A stretch of 64,000 nucleotides of DNA, from positions 1-64,000 of the forward strand of contig CAVXOL010000002.1 of the NCBI GenBank assembly GCA_963763325.1, written 5' to 3'. This stretch comes from JBBECJ01 sp963763325 (GTDB lineage: Bacteria > Chloroflexota > Chloroflexia > Thermomicrobiales > CFX8). Made by a program: the position numbers and the translations under genes. Positions 55,863 to 64,000 of this stretch are shown here, piece by piece. Each line of letters begins with the position of its first letter. Position 1 is the first letter of the stretch. The notes beneath the pieces are model-generated. The model was given only the letters and a program-made list of their open reading frames with translations, was not told where the DNA came from and did no database searches.

Positions 55863-56862
55863 TTACCGCGAGGTCAGGTACGCCGCCGTCGCGGCCAGTT
55901 GGGTCGAGTAGCCCATCTCGTTGTCGTACCAGCTGGCGACCGTGATCAGCGTGCCGTCCAGCACCTGGATCAGCGGCAGATCGACCAGTGCCGCGTGCGG
56001 GTCGCCAATGATGCGGGTCGAGGACCATTCCTCCTCAAGGACATCCATGACACCCTTCATCGGCCCACGAGCGGCCTCCCGGAAGGCATCGCGAAGCTCG
56101 TCGGCGGTTGTCGCGCGTCCGACGTTCGCGTTCAGCTCGGCGATGCTACCGGTGCGGGTTGGCACCCGGTAAGCCTTGCCGGTGATGTTGAGATTCGGCC
56201 AGATGAACTGCAGCGCCTTGGCCGCGCCGGACGAGGACGGGATGATGTTCTCGGCCGCCGCCCAGGAGTCGCGCCGATCTTTCATCGGCTGATCGGTCAA
56301 CGCCTGCGTGTTGGTGTAGGCGTGGACGGTCGTGAAGAAACCACGTTCCAACTGGAATTGTTCCTGCAGGATCTTGACGACGGTTGCCAGCGAGTTCGTC
56401 GTGCAGCTCGCCATGCTGATGATCTGGTGCGCGTCCGGGTCGAACTGGTCGAGGTTGACACCCGGCAGCAGGACGGCATCGCAATCATCCAGCGACTTGC
56501 TCGGCGCGCTGACCAGCACCCGCTTCGCGCCGCGGTCGAGGTGCGCCTGCGCGCCCTCTCCGCGTCGTGGCCCGGCCAGTGCAGTCGATCACCAGATCGA
56601 CGCCCAGCGCCGACCAGTCGGGCAGCGCATCCATCGAGTTCACGTACTGAATCTCGCGGCCACCGATCACGAACCCGGTGTCGTGCGCGCTGACCTCCTC
56701 CGGCCAGAGGCCATAGTTCGTATCAGCCTTGAAGAGGGCTGCGAAGGTCGATGTATCGCGAATGTCGGACACCGAGACCGGCACGAAACGCTCGTCTCGC
56801 AACGCCGCCTTCAGCGTCGAGCGCCCAATCCGTCCAAAACCATGAATCGCGATCCCTGCCAT
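55863..56862 (-). CDS. gap: Glyceraldehyde-3-phosphate dehydrogenase, frameshifted
   Basis: About 333 residues. The NAD motif is IAIHGFGRIGRSTLKAAL with Asp in VSVSDIRD, favouring NAD+. The catalytic Cys is in MASCTTNSL, and the C-terminal SWYDNEMGYSTQL is conserved. It oxidises glyceraldehyde 3-phosphate in glycolysis. The first part and the second part are in different frames, with the break near 56560. Removing one A from GCGGAGAGG restores a continuous TREGAQAHLDRGAKRVL. ATG 56862 follows GAGAGGGGA. No other glycolytic gene is adjacent, so it may be a second copy. Confidence 0.88.
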
Positions 56863-56974
56863 CCGTCGTCCCCTCTCCTGCATGCCGTGACACCATCGTT
56901 CACGGTAGTGTGATGCATCAAGGGCCGCACTTCCAGTGCCATCTCGGATGCTACCGAACGTGTACCGCTGGCAC

Positions 56975-57760
56975 TCAGTGTGTCGCGTGGCCACCCGAAC
57001 CAACCAGCCAGATCGGCGTTTCGGTCACGGTCCGGTATCCGGTCTGCTCGTACAGCCGGATTCCCTCATCGGTGGCCATCAGGTAGAACGTCGTCGCTCC
57101 GCGGTCGAGATGCCACGCCATCGCTTGTTCGAGCGCCGCGCGCCCAGCGCCCTGCCGCTGCTTCGCGATTGGTGTCGCCATGCTCCAGATGCCGATCGTC
57201 TCACCTGATCCGGTCGTCGTCACCGCGCTGAACCGCTCGTCGTCGCGATAGGCAAGAAACAGGTTCGCCAGCGACGGGTTGTACACGTGCGCGCCAAAGA
57301 CGTTGTTCCAGACATCGAGCGTGTAGTCGTATGGCGCAAATGCATCGACCATCAGCGCGTAGGCTGCACTCAGTTGCGCATCGGTCGTTACGCGTTCGAC
57401 CCGAAATCCACGCTCGGCCATCGATCCCCGTTCAGGCCGGCAGACCATCCACGGCGCCGTTCCAGCATCGACGAGACCGAGTTCAGTCGCAACAGGCGCG
57501 ACGACGCCAACTGCGGCAGCCGCCACGACCAGGATGCCTGGAAGGTCACGCACCGTGATTTCAGAGACCAGATCACGCGCACGACAGTCCGCCTGCGGCC
57601 CATCGTCAACCAGCAGCCAGTTCGCGAAGGCAGCCGGCATCCCGCCAATCAGCGCAGCAGCATCAGGAAAGTACCGCAGGTCGTAGCGATCGCCAGCAGT
57701 CATCGCACCGCCGAGTTGCCACGCGACCGTGCCAAACAAGGTCGTGACGATCGGGTCCAT
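56975..57760 (-). CDS. GNAT family N-acetyltransferase
   Basis: 261 residues. The N-terminal 110 residues are not part of a recognised domain. The C-terminal half has the GNAT fold: FRVERVTTDAQLSAAYALMV, acetyl-CoA loop ATPIAKQRQGAGRAALEQAM, and YLMATDEGIRLYEQTGY near the end. ATG 57760 (MDPIVTTLFGTVAWQLG) follows GGGGG; 57775 is the outer alternative. Target amine unknown. Confidence 0.75.
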   Translation of the reverse strand: MDPIVTTLFGTVAWQLGGAMTAGDRYDLRYFPDAAALIGGMPAAFANWLLVDDGPQADCRARDLVSEITVRDLPGILVVAAAAVGVVAPVATELGLVDAGTAPWMVCRPERGSMAERGFRVERVTTDAQLSAAYALMVDAFAPYDYTLDVWNNVFGAHVYNPSLANLFLAYRDDERFSAVTTTGSGETIGIWSMATPIAKQRQGAGRAALEQAMAWHLDRGATTFYLMATDEGIRLYEQTGYRTVTETPIWLVGSGGHATH

Positions 57761-57883
57761 GACTACCCCCTTCACGACGTCTTCACTTGGTTCGATGCCA
57801 CAATAATAGGAAGCAGGGCGCTAACGGTCAAGCCGGCGCAGGTCTCACGCCAGTTGGATTCGCAAAGGGATTGAGCGGCAGGA

Positions 57884-58258
57884 CTATCCGGCGTCCGGAA
57901 CCTGCACAAGAGCCAGGCAGAGGTCATCCGTGCCAATGAACGAAGTTCGATGTCCGGCGCCACCTGTGTCTTCGAGGAGGACAACACTCCCAGGCGCGAA
58001 TGTTCGCTCACTACCGTCGCTCACGGACGCATGAATCGTGCCTGCCAGGATGAGGACGTATTGCCGGGTCGGGGTTGGATGCGCATCTCCAAACCACCCT
58101 GGCGGCTCCTGCACGAAACCGATCCGCGTGGCTGGAACGAAGTCGGACACGTGCAGCGGTGGAGCCGGCGGCGCGAAGTCGATCGCGCTGAACGTCAGTT
58201 CCTCGTCCGAGAAATGCGTTTCGCCGCTGGAGTCACTATAGATGCGCGTGATCCTCAT
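57884..58258 (-). CDS. Cupin domain protein
   Basis: 124 residues. PTPTRQYVLILAGTIHASVSDG followed by FAPGSVVLLEDTGGAGHRT contains the two conserved cupin strands with the PGxx-xxxD and GxGH elements. The first motif has no HxH; the only clear ligand candidate is GHRT. So metal binding is uncertain. GGAGG precedes ATG 58258. Function unknown. Confidence 0.75.
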   Translation of the reverse strand: MRITRIYSDSSGETHFSDEELTFSAIDFAPPAPPLHVSDFVPATRIGFVQEPPGWFGDAHPTPTRQYVLILAGTIHASVSDGSERTFAPGSVVLLEDTGGAGHRTSFIGTDDLCLALVQVPDAG

Positions 58259-58412
58259 GAATACCTCCGCGCTCATCGACCAGGCGAGATCAGCACGGTC
58301 GCTGAGCGACATCGATTGCGAAACGGGTGCCAGCACGTATACGCGGGCATCGGCCAATGGTGTCTTACAATGCGACACCATTGGCCGATTTGACCCAACA
58401 TCCTAAACGGCA

Positions 58413-58697
58413 TCAGGTGAAGTTGATGAATACCTCGCCTTGACTCACGGTGGGAGCACTCATCGTAGCGCCCGGAAGGTTCTCCTTGACCCAGGCTGCG
58501 GCGATTCGATTCGATTCATCGGTCCCGGCTCGATCGTTGCAGACCGTTATCGACATGAGCTGGTCACCGTCGCGAGCAGCATAGTAAGCAACGAAGCCAG
58601 GCACGCCGCCAATCAGGTCACGCACCTCGTCGCTGCGCGTTGCCAGCAGATCTCCCAGTTCCCCAGCGGCGGCGTACTGACGGACAACGGTATACAT
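58413..58697 (-). CDS. Small protein, ABM/dimeric alpha-beta barrel-like
   Basis: 94 residues. The pattern MYTVVRQYAAAGELGDLLAT ... VPGFVAYYAARDGDQLMSIT resembles the dimeric alpha/beta barrel (antibiotic biosynthesis monooxygenase-like) fold: beta strand, helix, then PGFxxYxxxRDGDxLxSIT. AGGAG precedes the ATG. Function unknown; the fold call is by pattern only. Confidence 0.6.
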   Translation of the reverse strand: MYTVVRQYAAAGELGDLLATRSDEVRDLIGGVPGFVAYYAARDGDQLMSITVCNDRAGTDESNRIAAAWVKENLPGATMSAPTVSQGEVFINFT

Positions 58698-59005
58698 GGG
58701 TCGCTCCTGTCATCGATGCCGGGCGACACACGCCGTCCGGCTGTGCTACAGCCAGCCCCAGCCGGGTTCGCGATTCACTCCCCCTGTCGCATTGGCGACC
58801 AGTCCGGATCAATGAGCGCGCCAGGGATCAGCGTGTCTGAGGTCAGACCACAGTACGCCTTCCGAGAGCGATTAGCAATACGAGCGTACATCATCTGATG
58901 ATTACCGGTATTAATGTGGTCTCAGTAAGCGCATCGAGCAACAAACGGTAACAATCATTTGTTTCTACGGAACACGCAACTTCGACCAGTGCGACAGGAG
59001 GTCGG
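58698..59005. other. Intergenic, no gene recognised
   Basis: About 310 bases, with an AT-richer patch around 58890-58970 that could hold a promoter for the minus-strand ABM-like gene. The open frames on both strands lack family signatures and ribosome sites. No repeat or operator is recognised here. Confidence 0.45.
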
Positions 59006-60301
59006 TCAAACCCGCCGGATCGGGAAACGCAGGTGCTCGCGAACGGCCAGCTTCGCGCCGCCGGTGACGAGGACACCAACGACAGCCAGCAATGTGACGG
59101 TCCCGCCGACGATGATCGAGACGGGTGTACCGAAGCGGTTGGCGATTGAGCTGGCGATCAGCGCTCCGAAGGGGGCCGTCCCGGTGAAGACCGTTGTGTA
59201 GACACTCATGATCCGGCCACGCAATTCGTCCGGCGCGGCCGACTGGACGGTCGTGTTGGCCATCGCCATCGTTGTCGTGCTACACAGACCGATCGCGGCC
59301 AGGGCAAGCATCGCGACCGGAATGGCTAATGGGATCGCGCCGATCAGTGCCAGAACGAGGTTACCAACACCCAGCGCTGCCGCCGTGCTGAACAACATCC
59401 AACGCTTGACCGACGAGACCATGAAGGCCAGCGCCAACGCGCCGATCAACGAGCCGACGCCCATCGACGACATCAGCAGCCCAAAGCCACTCGCGCCGCC
59501 GTCGAGGTCGTTCTTGGCCAGCAGCGGCACCCAGATGTTGAAGTTCATTCCAAACGTCGCCACGAACCCGACCAGCACGACAGGACGCAGGATCTCAGGC
59601 GTCCGTCGCACATACCGAAGCCCTTCGCGGATCTGGTCCAATCGCCGCTGGGTCACCTGCGCCCGGGCCAGTGGCGCGACCTGCATCATTAACAGTCCGC
59701 TGATGACGGCGACGTAGGAGACGGAATTGATAGCGAAGCAGACGGCTGGGCCGAAGGCAGCCAGCAACCCACCGGCGACAGCAGGGCCGACGATCCGAGC
59801 CGCGTTGAACAGCGACGAGTTGAGCGCAATCGCATTCGGGAGGTCGTCCTTACCAACCATCTCAACCACGAATGCCTGTCGCGTCGGCATGTCGAAGGCG
59901 TTGTTCACGCCCAGCAGAAATCCGAGGAGGTAAACCTGCCAGAGCTGGATCGTGTCAGTGAAGGTCAGGACCGCCAGCGTTCCGGCCAGGACGGCTGCGA
60001 TCGCCTGGGTGATGACCAGCAAGCGTCGCTTCGGCATCCGATCGGCGACAACACCGGCGAACAGCCCCAGCACCAGCATCGGCGCGAACTGAAAGACCGA
60101 GACCAGCCCGAGGAAGAAGGCCGACGAGGTCAGCGACAAGACGAGCCACGACTGCGCCAGCGTCTGCATCCAGGTCCCGGTGACCGAGATGAGTTGCCCG
60201 ACGTAGAACAGTCGATAATTGCGGTGCTTGAAGGCCGCCAGGCCCCTCGGCAACCGGGACCGCTTGCGTCGTGGTGGTTCTGGTGCTGATGGCTCGGTCA
60301 T
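59006..60301 (-). CDS. MFS transporter, EntS/DHA3-like
   Basis: 431 residues, intact. LAAFKHRNYRLFYVGQLISV at the start, the loop GLFAGVVADRMPKRRLLV after helix 2, and 12 hydrophobic segments fit the DHA3 group of enterobactin- or drug-type exporters. The R-rich N- and C-termini are cytoplasmic. Cargo unknown. It is a complete homologue of the fragment at 37646-37864. It lies 84 bases downstream of a DHA2 exporter in the same direction. Confidence 0.85.
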   Translation of the reverse strand: MTEPSAPEPPRRKRSRLPRGLAAFKHRNYRLFYVGQLISVTGTWMQTLAQSWLVLSLTSSAFFLGLVSVFQFAPMLVLGLFAGVVADRMPKRRLLVITQAIAAVLAGTLAVLTFTDTIQLWQVYLLGFLLGVNNAFDMPTRQAFVVEMVGKDDLPNAIALNSSLFNAARIVGPAVAGGLLAAFGPAVCFAINSVSYVAVISGLLMMQVAPLARAQVTQRRLDQIREGLRYVRRTPEILRPVVLVGFVATFGMNFNIWVPLLAKNDLDGGASGFGLLMSSMGVGSLIGALALAFMVSSVKRWMLFSTAAALGVGNLVLALIGAIPLAIPVAMLALAAIGLCSTTTMAMANTTVQSAAPDELRGRIMSVYTTVFTGTAPFGALIASSIANRFGTPVSIIVGGTVTLLAVVGVLVTGGAKLAVREHLRFPIRRV

Positions 60302-60385
60302 GCCTCTCCTCTGGTCATGATTCTACCGGGACATCGAGTGTCGGACGCGGGACGCGAGATGTGCTACCTCCGCGTCCCGTCGTTC

Positions 60386-62050
60386 TCAATCCGCTCCCGG
60401 CACCGTCGCCTGCTCCAGCGCCTCGCGGTGCCGCTCTGCTGTCGGAGCCTTGATGTCACGGATCGCGAGGGCCGAAACTGCGCCAACCAGGCAGGCTGCG
60501 GCGCCAACCAGGAACGTGATGTGGAGGCTATCGACGTATGCGTTCTGGATCGCGCTGAAGACGGCAGGCACAAGATCGGCCTGCGCCTGAGGGATCACAC
60601 CAGCGATCTCCTCAAAGCGGCTGCCCTTGGCCAATTCCACAATCTGGTCGCGGACACTCGCGTCGAGCGGCACGCTTTCCAGTTCCTCGCGAGCGTGGGA
60701 GGCGACCTGCGCCTGCAACAATGAGCCGAGGACGGCGATGCCGAGCACCTGGCCGACGTTGCGGGTCGTGTTGAGGATGCCCGATGCGCTGCCGGCGATC
60801 CGTGGCGGCACCTCGCGCATGGCGGCCGCCGTCATCGGAGCGAAGGTCATCCCCATCCCCAGCCCGGTCACGATCAGGGCCGGAGCCAGCGACTGCCAGT
60901 CGGTCTCGAGGTCGATGCGCGCGATGATGAACAGGATGCCGATCGTCATCAGCGACAGGCCGCCGGCCAGGATCCAGCGCGCGCCGACCTTGTCGGTCAG
61001 CCGGCCGGAGAGCGGCGCGGCGACCATGATCATCAGTGACATCGGCAACATCGTCAGGCCAGCCCGGATCGGCGTCATGCCGAGCACGCCCTGGAGGAAG
61101 AGCGTCATCGGGAAGAAGATGCCGAGCATCCCGAAGGCGACGACGAAGGCGATGATGTTGCCGACCCAGAAGTTCCGCAGCCGGAAGAGTTCGATCTTCA
61201 TGATCGGGTCCGGCACGCGGCTCTCCCACCAGGCGAAGACGGCCAGCAGCACCAGCCCTCCCAGGAAGAGGCCGACGATGGCGGGATCGGTCCAGCCCCA
61301 GTTGTTGCCCTCGATCAGCGCGAAGACGATCCCGAAGATGCCGAAGCCGGAGAGGAAGACGCCGACCCAATCGATGTTGCGGCTGGCCAGCGGATCGACC
61401 GATTCCGGCACGATCGCCAGCGTCGCGAGGACGGCAATGATGCCGACCGGGATGTTGATCAGGAAGACCCACTCCCAGTCATAGTTCGTCACGATCAGCC
61501 CGCCGACGATCGGCCCGACGACGGCGCCGAGCGCGACGATGCCGCCCCAGACGCCCATCGCCGCGCCACGCTTCTCGGCCGGGAAGACAACCGTGATCAG
61601 CGAGAGCGTCTGCGGCATCATGAACGCACCGCCCAGCCCTTGCAGCACCCGCGCGATGATCAGCGCGTTGATGCCGGAGATCCCGACGAAGTCGCCCAGC
61701 CATCCGGCCACGCCACACAATGCCGACGCGACGGTAAACAGCGACATCCCGATGACGAAGAGTCGCTTGCGGCCGAAGATGTCGCCCATCCGGCCAAGGG
61801 CCAGCAGCAGGACGGCGTAGGTCAGAATGTATGAGTCGAGCACCCACTGGATCTCGGACAGATCGGCGCCGAGGCCGATCTGAATCTGGCGTTGGGCGAC
61901 GTTGACGATCGTCGTGTCCAGCAGCAGCATGAAGATCGCCGCGCAGAGGACGATCAGCACCAGCCACGGGTTCTGGCTGCCGCCCTGTCGCATCAAAGCG
62001 TCGTCACCTGGACGGATCCCCTGAACAGCACTGTTCACATTCCTCGCCAT
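60386..62050 (-). CDS. DHA2-family MFS drug exporter (EmrB/QacA-like)
   Basis: 554 residues with 14 expected membrane helices. LVLIVLCAAIFMLLLDTTIVNVA contains the DxTIVNVA motif D1 of DHA2 exporters. LALGRMGDIFGRKRLFVIG is motif A and VGPIVGGLIV matches motif C. Predicted proton-driven multidrug efflux. ATG 62050 follows GGAAGG; 62092 is the outer start. A MarR regulator lies 83 bases upstream in the same direction. Confidence 0.88.
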   Translation of the reverse strand: MARNVNSAVQGIRPGDDALMRQGGSQNPWLVLIVLCAAIFMLLLDTTIVNVAQRQIQIGLGADLSEIQWVLDSYILTYAVLLLALGRMGDIFGRKRLFVIGMSLFTVASALCGVAGWLGDFVGISGINALIIARVLQGLGGAFMMPQTLSLITVVFPAEKRGAAMGVWGGIVALGAVVGPIVGGLIVTNYDWEWVFLINIPVGIIAVLATLAIVPESVDPLASRNIDWVGVFLSGFGIFGIVFALIEGNNWGWTDPAIVGLFLGGLVLLAVFAWWESRVPDPIMKIELFRLRNFWVGNIIAFVVAFGMLGIFFPMTLFLQGVLGMTPIRAGLTMLPMSLMIMVAAPLSGRLTDKVGARWILAGGLSLMTIGILFIIARIDLETDWQSLAPALIVTGLGMGMTFAPMTAAAMREVPPRIAGSASGILNTTRNVGQVLGIAVLGSLLQAQVASHAREELESVPLDASVRDQIVELAKGSRFEEIAGVIPQAQADLVPAVFSAIQNAYVDSLHITFLVGAAACLVGAVSALAIRDIKAPTAERHREALEQATVPGAD

Positions 62051-62133
62051 GCGAATACCTTCCCGAGCCGTGGCTGCGTCGCGCACGGCCAAATACCCTC
62101 GACTTCCGTTCTTCGTGGCGGCGGACGTGATTC

Positions 62134-62643
62134 CTAACGAGGTGACTTACACTCGGCACGACCCTCGACGATGAGTGGCAAATCCTCCGGCAATGCCGGC
62201 AACTCGTCGGGACTAAGGCGGAGTGCCGCGACGAGTGCTTCGAGAGATCGAAGGAACGCCGGCCGGTCGTCCGGATCGAGCCGGTCGAGCGCGGCGCGGA
62301 GTTGGCGCACGCGCAGTTCATGAATCTCGCGCGCAAACGTTCGAGCCTTCGGCGTCAGGTCCACCAGCACCTGGCGGCGGTCTGCGGGATTCACCTCACG
62401 GACGAGAAACCCTTCTTCAACCAGCCGATCAATCTGCTCCGACGCGGTCGGCATCGTCACACCGAGGCCGGCTGCCACCTCACCAACCGTGCTGCGGCCG
62501 GTCCGGTAGAGCATCCCCATCAGCTTGATCTGCGCGATCGGACGCCCCTCGACGATCGGATGCCCCGTAAAGGTGGCGTGCATCCGCCGGGCAATCTCCG
62601 GCACCAACTCCATCGATCGGTGGATGATCTCGTCGTCGCGCAC
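62134..62643 (-). CDS. MarR-family transcriptional regulator
   Basis: 169 residues. The winged helix GRSTVGEVAAGLGVTMPTAS with the wing LVREVNPADRRQVLVDLTP is of MarR type. Its position upstream of the DHA2 exporter suggests it represses the exporter until a ligand binds. GTG 62643 is chosen because GAAGGG lies 6 bases before it; an in-frame TTG at 62664 lacks one. An inverted repeat upstream is a likely operator. Confidence 0.84.
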   Translation of the reverse strand: MRDDEIIHRSMELVPEIARRMHATFTGHPIVEGRPIAQIKLMGMLYRTGRSTVGEVAAGLGVTMPTASEQIDRLVEEGFLVREVNPADRRQVLVDLTPKARTFAREIHELRVRQLRAALDRLDPDDRPAFLRSLEALVAALRLSPDELPALPEDLPLIVEGRAECKSPR

Positions 62644-62667
62644 TCGATTCCCTTCGGCAAACAAATA

Positions 62668-62699
62668 CTTCGGTGATCCGAACAGTATGATGACCGAAG
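62668..62699. promoter_or_regulatory. Putative MarR operator (CTTCGGT ... ACCGAAG)
   Basis: CTTCGGT at 62668-62674 and ACCGAAG at 62693-62699 form an inverted repeat with an 18-base centre just upstream of the MarR start. A TTGACA on the minus strand (62711-62716) could be the -35 box. Autoregulation is inferred from position. Confidence 0.4.
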
Positions 62700-62724
62700 G
62701 ATATTGCAGGTGTCAACCTGCCCG

Positions 62725-62931
62725 AACGGTTAGGAGAGGGCTTATGCGCGAGTGGCCGTCACGCCTCCGAAATGGGTGAAATCGCTTCCAGCGGCCGTGC
62801 GAAACCGTCATTGAACATGCTGTCGGCCTCGAAGTGCGTGCTGCCAGCGTGTCAGACACGCCAGTCACGCGGGTGAGCATGCCGCTTTGGACTGGATTCT
62901 TCACTCGCGCATAAGCCCTGACGGTTAGGAG
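62725..62931. mobile_element. MITE-like element with target-site duplication
   Basis: Bases 62737-62754 and 62902-62919 are perfect 18-base inverted repeats bounding a 183-bp unit without a gene. They are flanked by AACGGTTAGGAG (62725-62736) and GACGGTTAGGAG (62920-62931), matching in 11 of 12 bases, as expected of a target-site duplication. Removing the unit and one copy restores a plausible contiguous spacer. Its transposase family is unknown. It fills the MarR-FAD oxidase gap. Confidence 0.8.
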
Positions 62932-63018
62932 GCCAATAAACGTGTCACCGGAAACGCGAGGACCGAGTCGCCAGGGCACGGAAGCCTCAGCGACTCGGTC
63001 CTGCTTACGCTGCCTGGC

Positions 63019-64000
63019 CTATTGCGAAGCGGGCTTGATGTTCTGGTTCATCCGGAACAGGTTAGTCGGGTCGTATTCGTCTTGAGCGCGACCAGCCGCT
63101 CGTAGCGGTCGCCATAGGAGGTCTCGACCCGATCTTGCTCACCCTCACTCAGGTAGTTGACGTAGGCGGTCTGGCGCACGAACGGCTGCATCGCCTGCCA
63201 GAGTCCCCGGTTCCAGCCGATCTGACGCTCGTCCTCGGCCGGATCGGTCCAGGCGTTGGTAACAACGAAGTTCCAGGCTGCGCCGCGCTCGCTGAAGGAG
63301 GTCGCGTCCGGGCTGACCCGACGAGGCGGCACCGCCGAACTGCTCGATCTCGATCGCCGCGAAAGGGGATGGCACCTTCTCGAACCAGTCGACCATCGTG
63401 TCGATGGCATCGTCGCTGATCTCGTCCATGAAGTTCGACTTCCAGTAATTGCGCCGCCCTGCCGGGTAAGCCGGGTCGAACAACTGCTGGAGGCTGGTGT
63501 ACGGCATCGGTCCGAACAGGTCGGCGACCGGCGAACCAAAGCCGCGCAGCGGCGCGAACACACGCTCTCCCTCATCGAGATCGCCGGAATAGCAGCCGAT
63601 AAGGACAATGATCCGGTTCCCATCCGGACCGGTGATCATGCCCGGGATGACCGTCGCCTCGTCCGGCGCGGTAGAGCAGAAGTCGCGGTAGAACTGCAGC
63701 ACCTCGCGGGCGCGCTCGATCGGGTGGATCACCATCCCGCCGAGGACGGTCGGGCCAACCGGGTGCAGCCGGTAAGTAAACGACGTGACGACGCCGAAGT
63801 TGCCACCACCTCCGCGCACACCCCAGAAGAGGTCCGCGTTCTCGTGCTCGCTCGCCGTCCGCAGCCGGCCATCGGCGGTGACGATCTCGACCGAGAGCAG
63901 ATTGTCGCAGGCGAGACCGAAGCGACGAATCAAGAATCCCCAGCCGCCACCGAGGGTCAGCCCAGCGATACCGGTCGTCGAGACCGCGCCGCCGGTCGTC
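63019..64000 (-). CDS. FAD-binding oxidoreductase with BBE domain, partial and frameshifted
   Basis: The 5' end lies beyond the window. The visible part holds TTGIAGLTLGGGWGFL and ADLFWGVRGGGGNFGVVTSFTYRLH of the FAD domain, then SLQQLFDPAYPAGRRNYWKS. A frame change near 63330 leads to WNFVVTNAWTDPAEDERQIG. A second change near 63070 (one missing G) leads to the BBE end DPTNLFRMNQNIKPASQ, stop at 63019-63021. It is closely similar to the oxidase at 20318-21700. Substrate unknown. Confidence 0.82.

Overview
The window is GC-rich, densely coded bacterial chromosome of about 65 recognisable genes. It has no rRNA, tRNA or CRISPR array that I can see. The gene content suggests Chloroflexota, probably Thermomicrobia/Sphaerobacter-like. 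Pointers are several F420-type luciferase-like oxidoreductases, many STAND-ATPase/TPR regulators of LuxR and SARP type, BBE-type FAD oxidases, an eRF1-like Vms1-type protein and a large exported sorbosone-dehydrogenase-like protein. The taxonomic call is inference from gene families only.

Layout. 1-2.9 kb: an amidase tail, a DUF4287/OmdA protein, a methyltransferase and an exported protein with FLEMN repeats. 3-12.4 kb: two LuxR-type STAND ATPases on the + strand converge on a minus-strand TIR-STAND-TPR protein. 12.6-25 kb: acyl-CoA synthetase, HigBA-type toxin-antitoxin pair, fluoroacetate-dehalogenase-like hydrolase, PhzF, a SARP/STAND pair, an FAD oxidase, an NTF2-like protein, a decayed RES toxin with its Xre antitoxin, and a double-domain SagB-type oxidoreductase. 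25-35.7 kb: another STAND ATPase, two class C beta-lactamase-like hydrolases, a broken MFS transporter, a decayed nuclease/DUF2283 pair, D-aminopeptidase DppA, and an SDR, small-subunit-like protein and amidase run. 35.7-40 kb: thioredoxin-reductase-like protein, a truncated TIR gene with a zinc-ribbon gene, an MFS fragment, an LLM oxidoreductase and a PIG-L protein. 40-48.4 kb: adenylate cyclase, membrane protein, class A beta-lactamase-like lipoprotein, Vms1-like protein and sorbosone dehydrogenase. 48.6-64 kb: two LLM oxidoreductases, two methyltransferases, a DHFR-like reductase, two GNAT enzymes, an ABC-2 exporter, GAPDH, a cupin, two drug-type MFS exporters with a MarR regulator, and a second FAD oxidase running off the end.

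Functionally this is accessory territory: signal-transducing ATPases, small-molecule oxidoreductases and hydrolases, efflux, and remnants of toxin-antitoxin or immune-like genes. There are few conserved operons. The clearest are higB-higA, SDR/small protein/amidase, the ABC ATPase-permease pair and the MarR-DHA2 pair. Several intergenic gaps carry MITE-like inverted-repeat elements. One element, near 62.7 kb, has what looks like a target-site duplication.

Caution: at least twenty clear single-base frameshifts interrupt otherwise well-conserved genes, and many sit in short homopolymers. I annotate these genes across the shift and give the approximate position. Most are probably sequencing or assembly indels. 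A few loci (RES toxin, truncated TIR, MFS fragment, PBECR/DUF2283 pair) look decayed or truncated beyond that.
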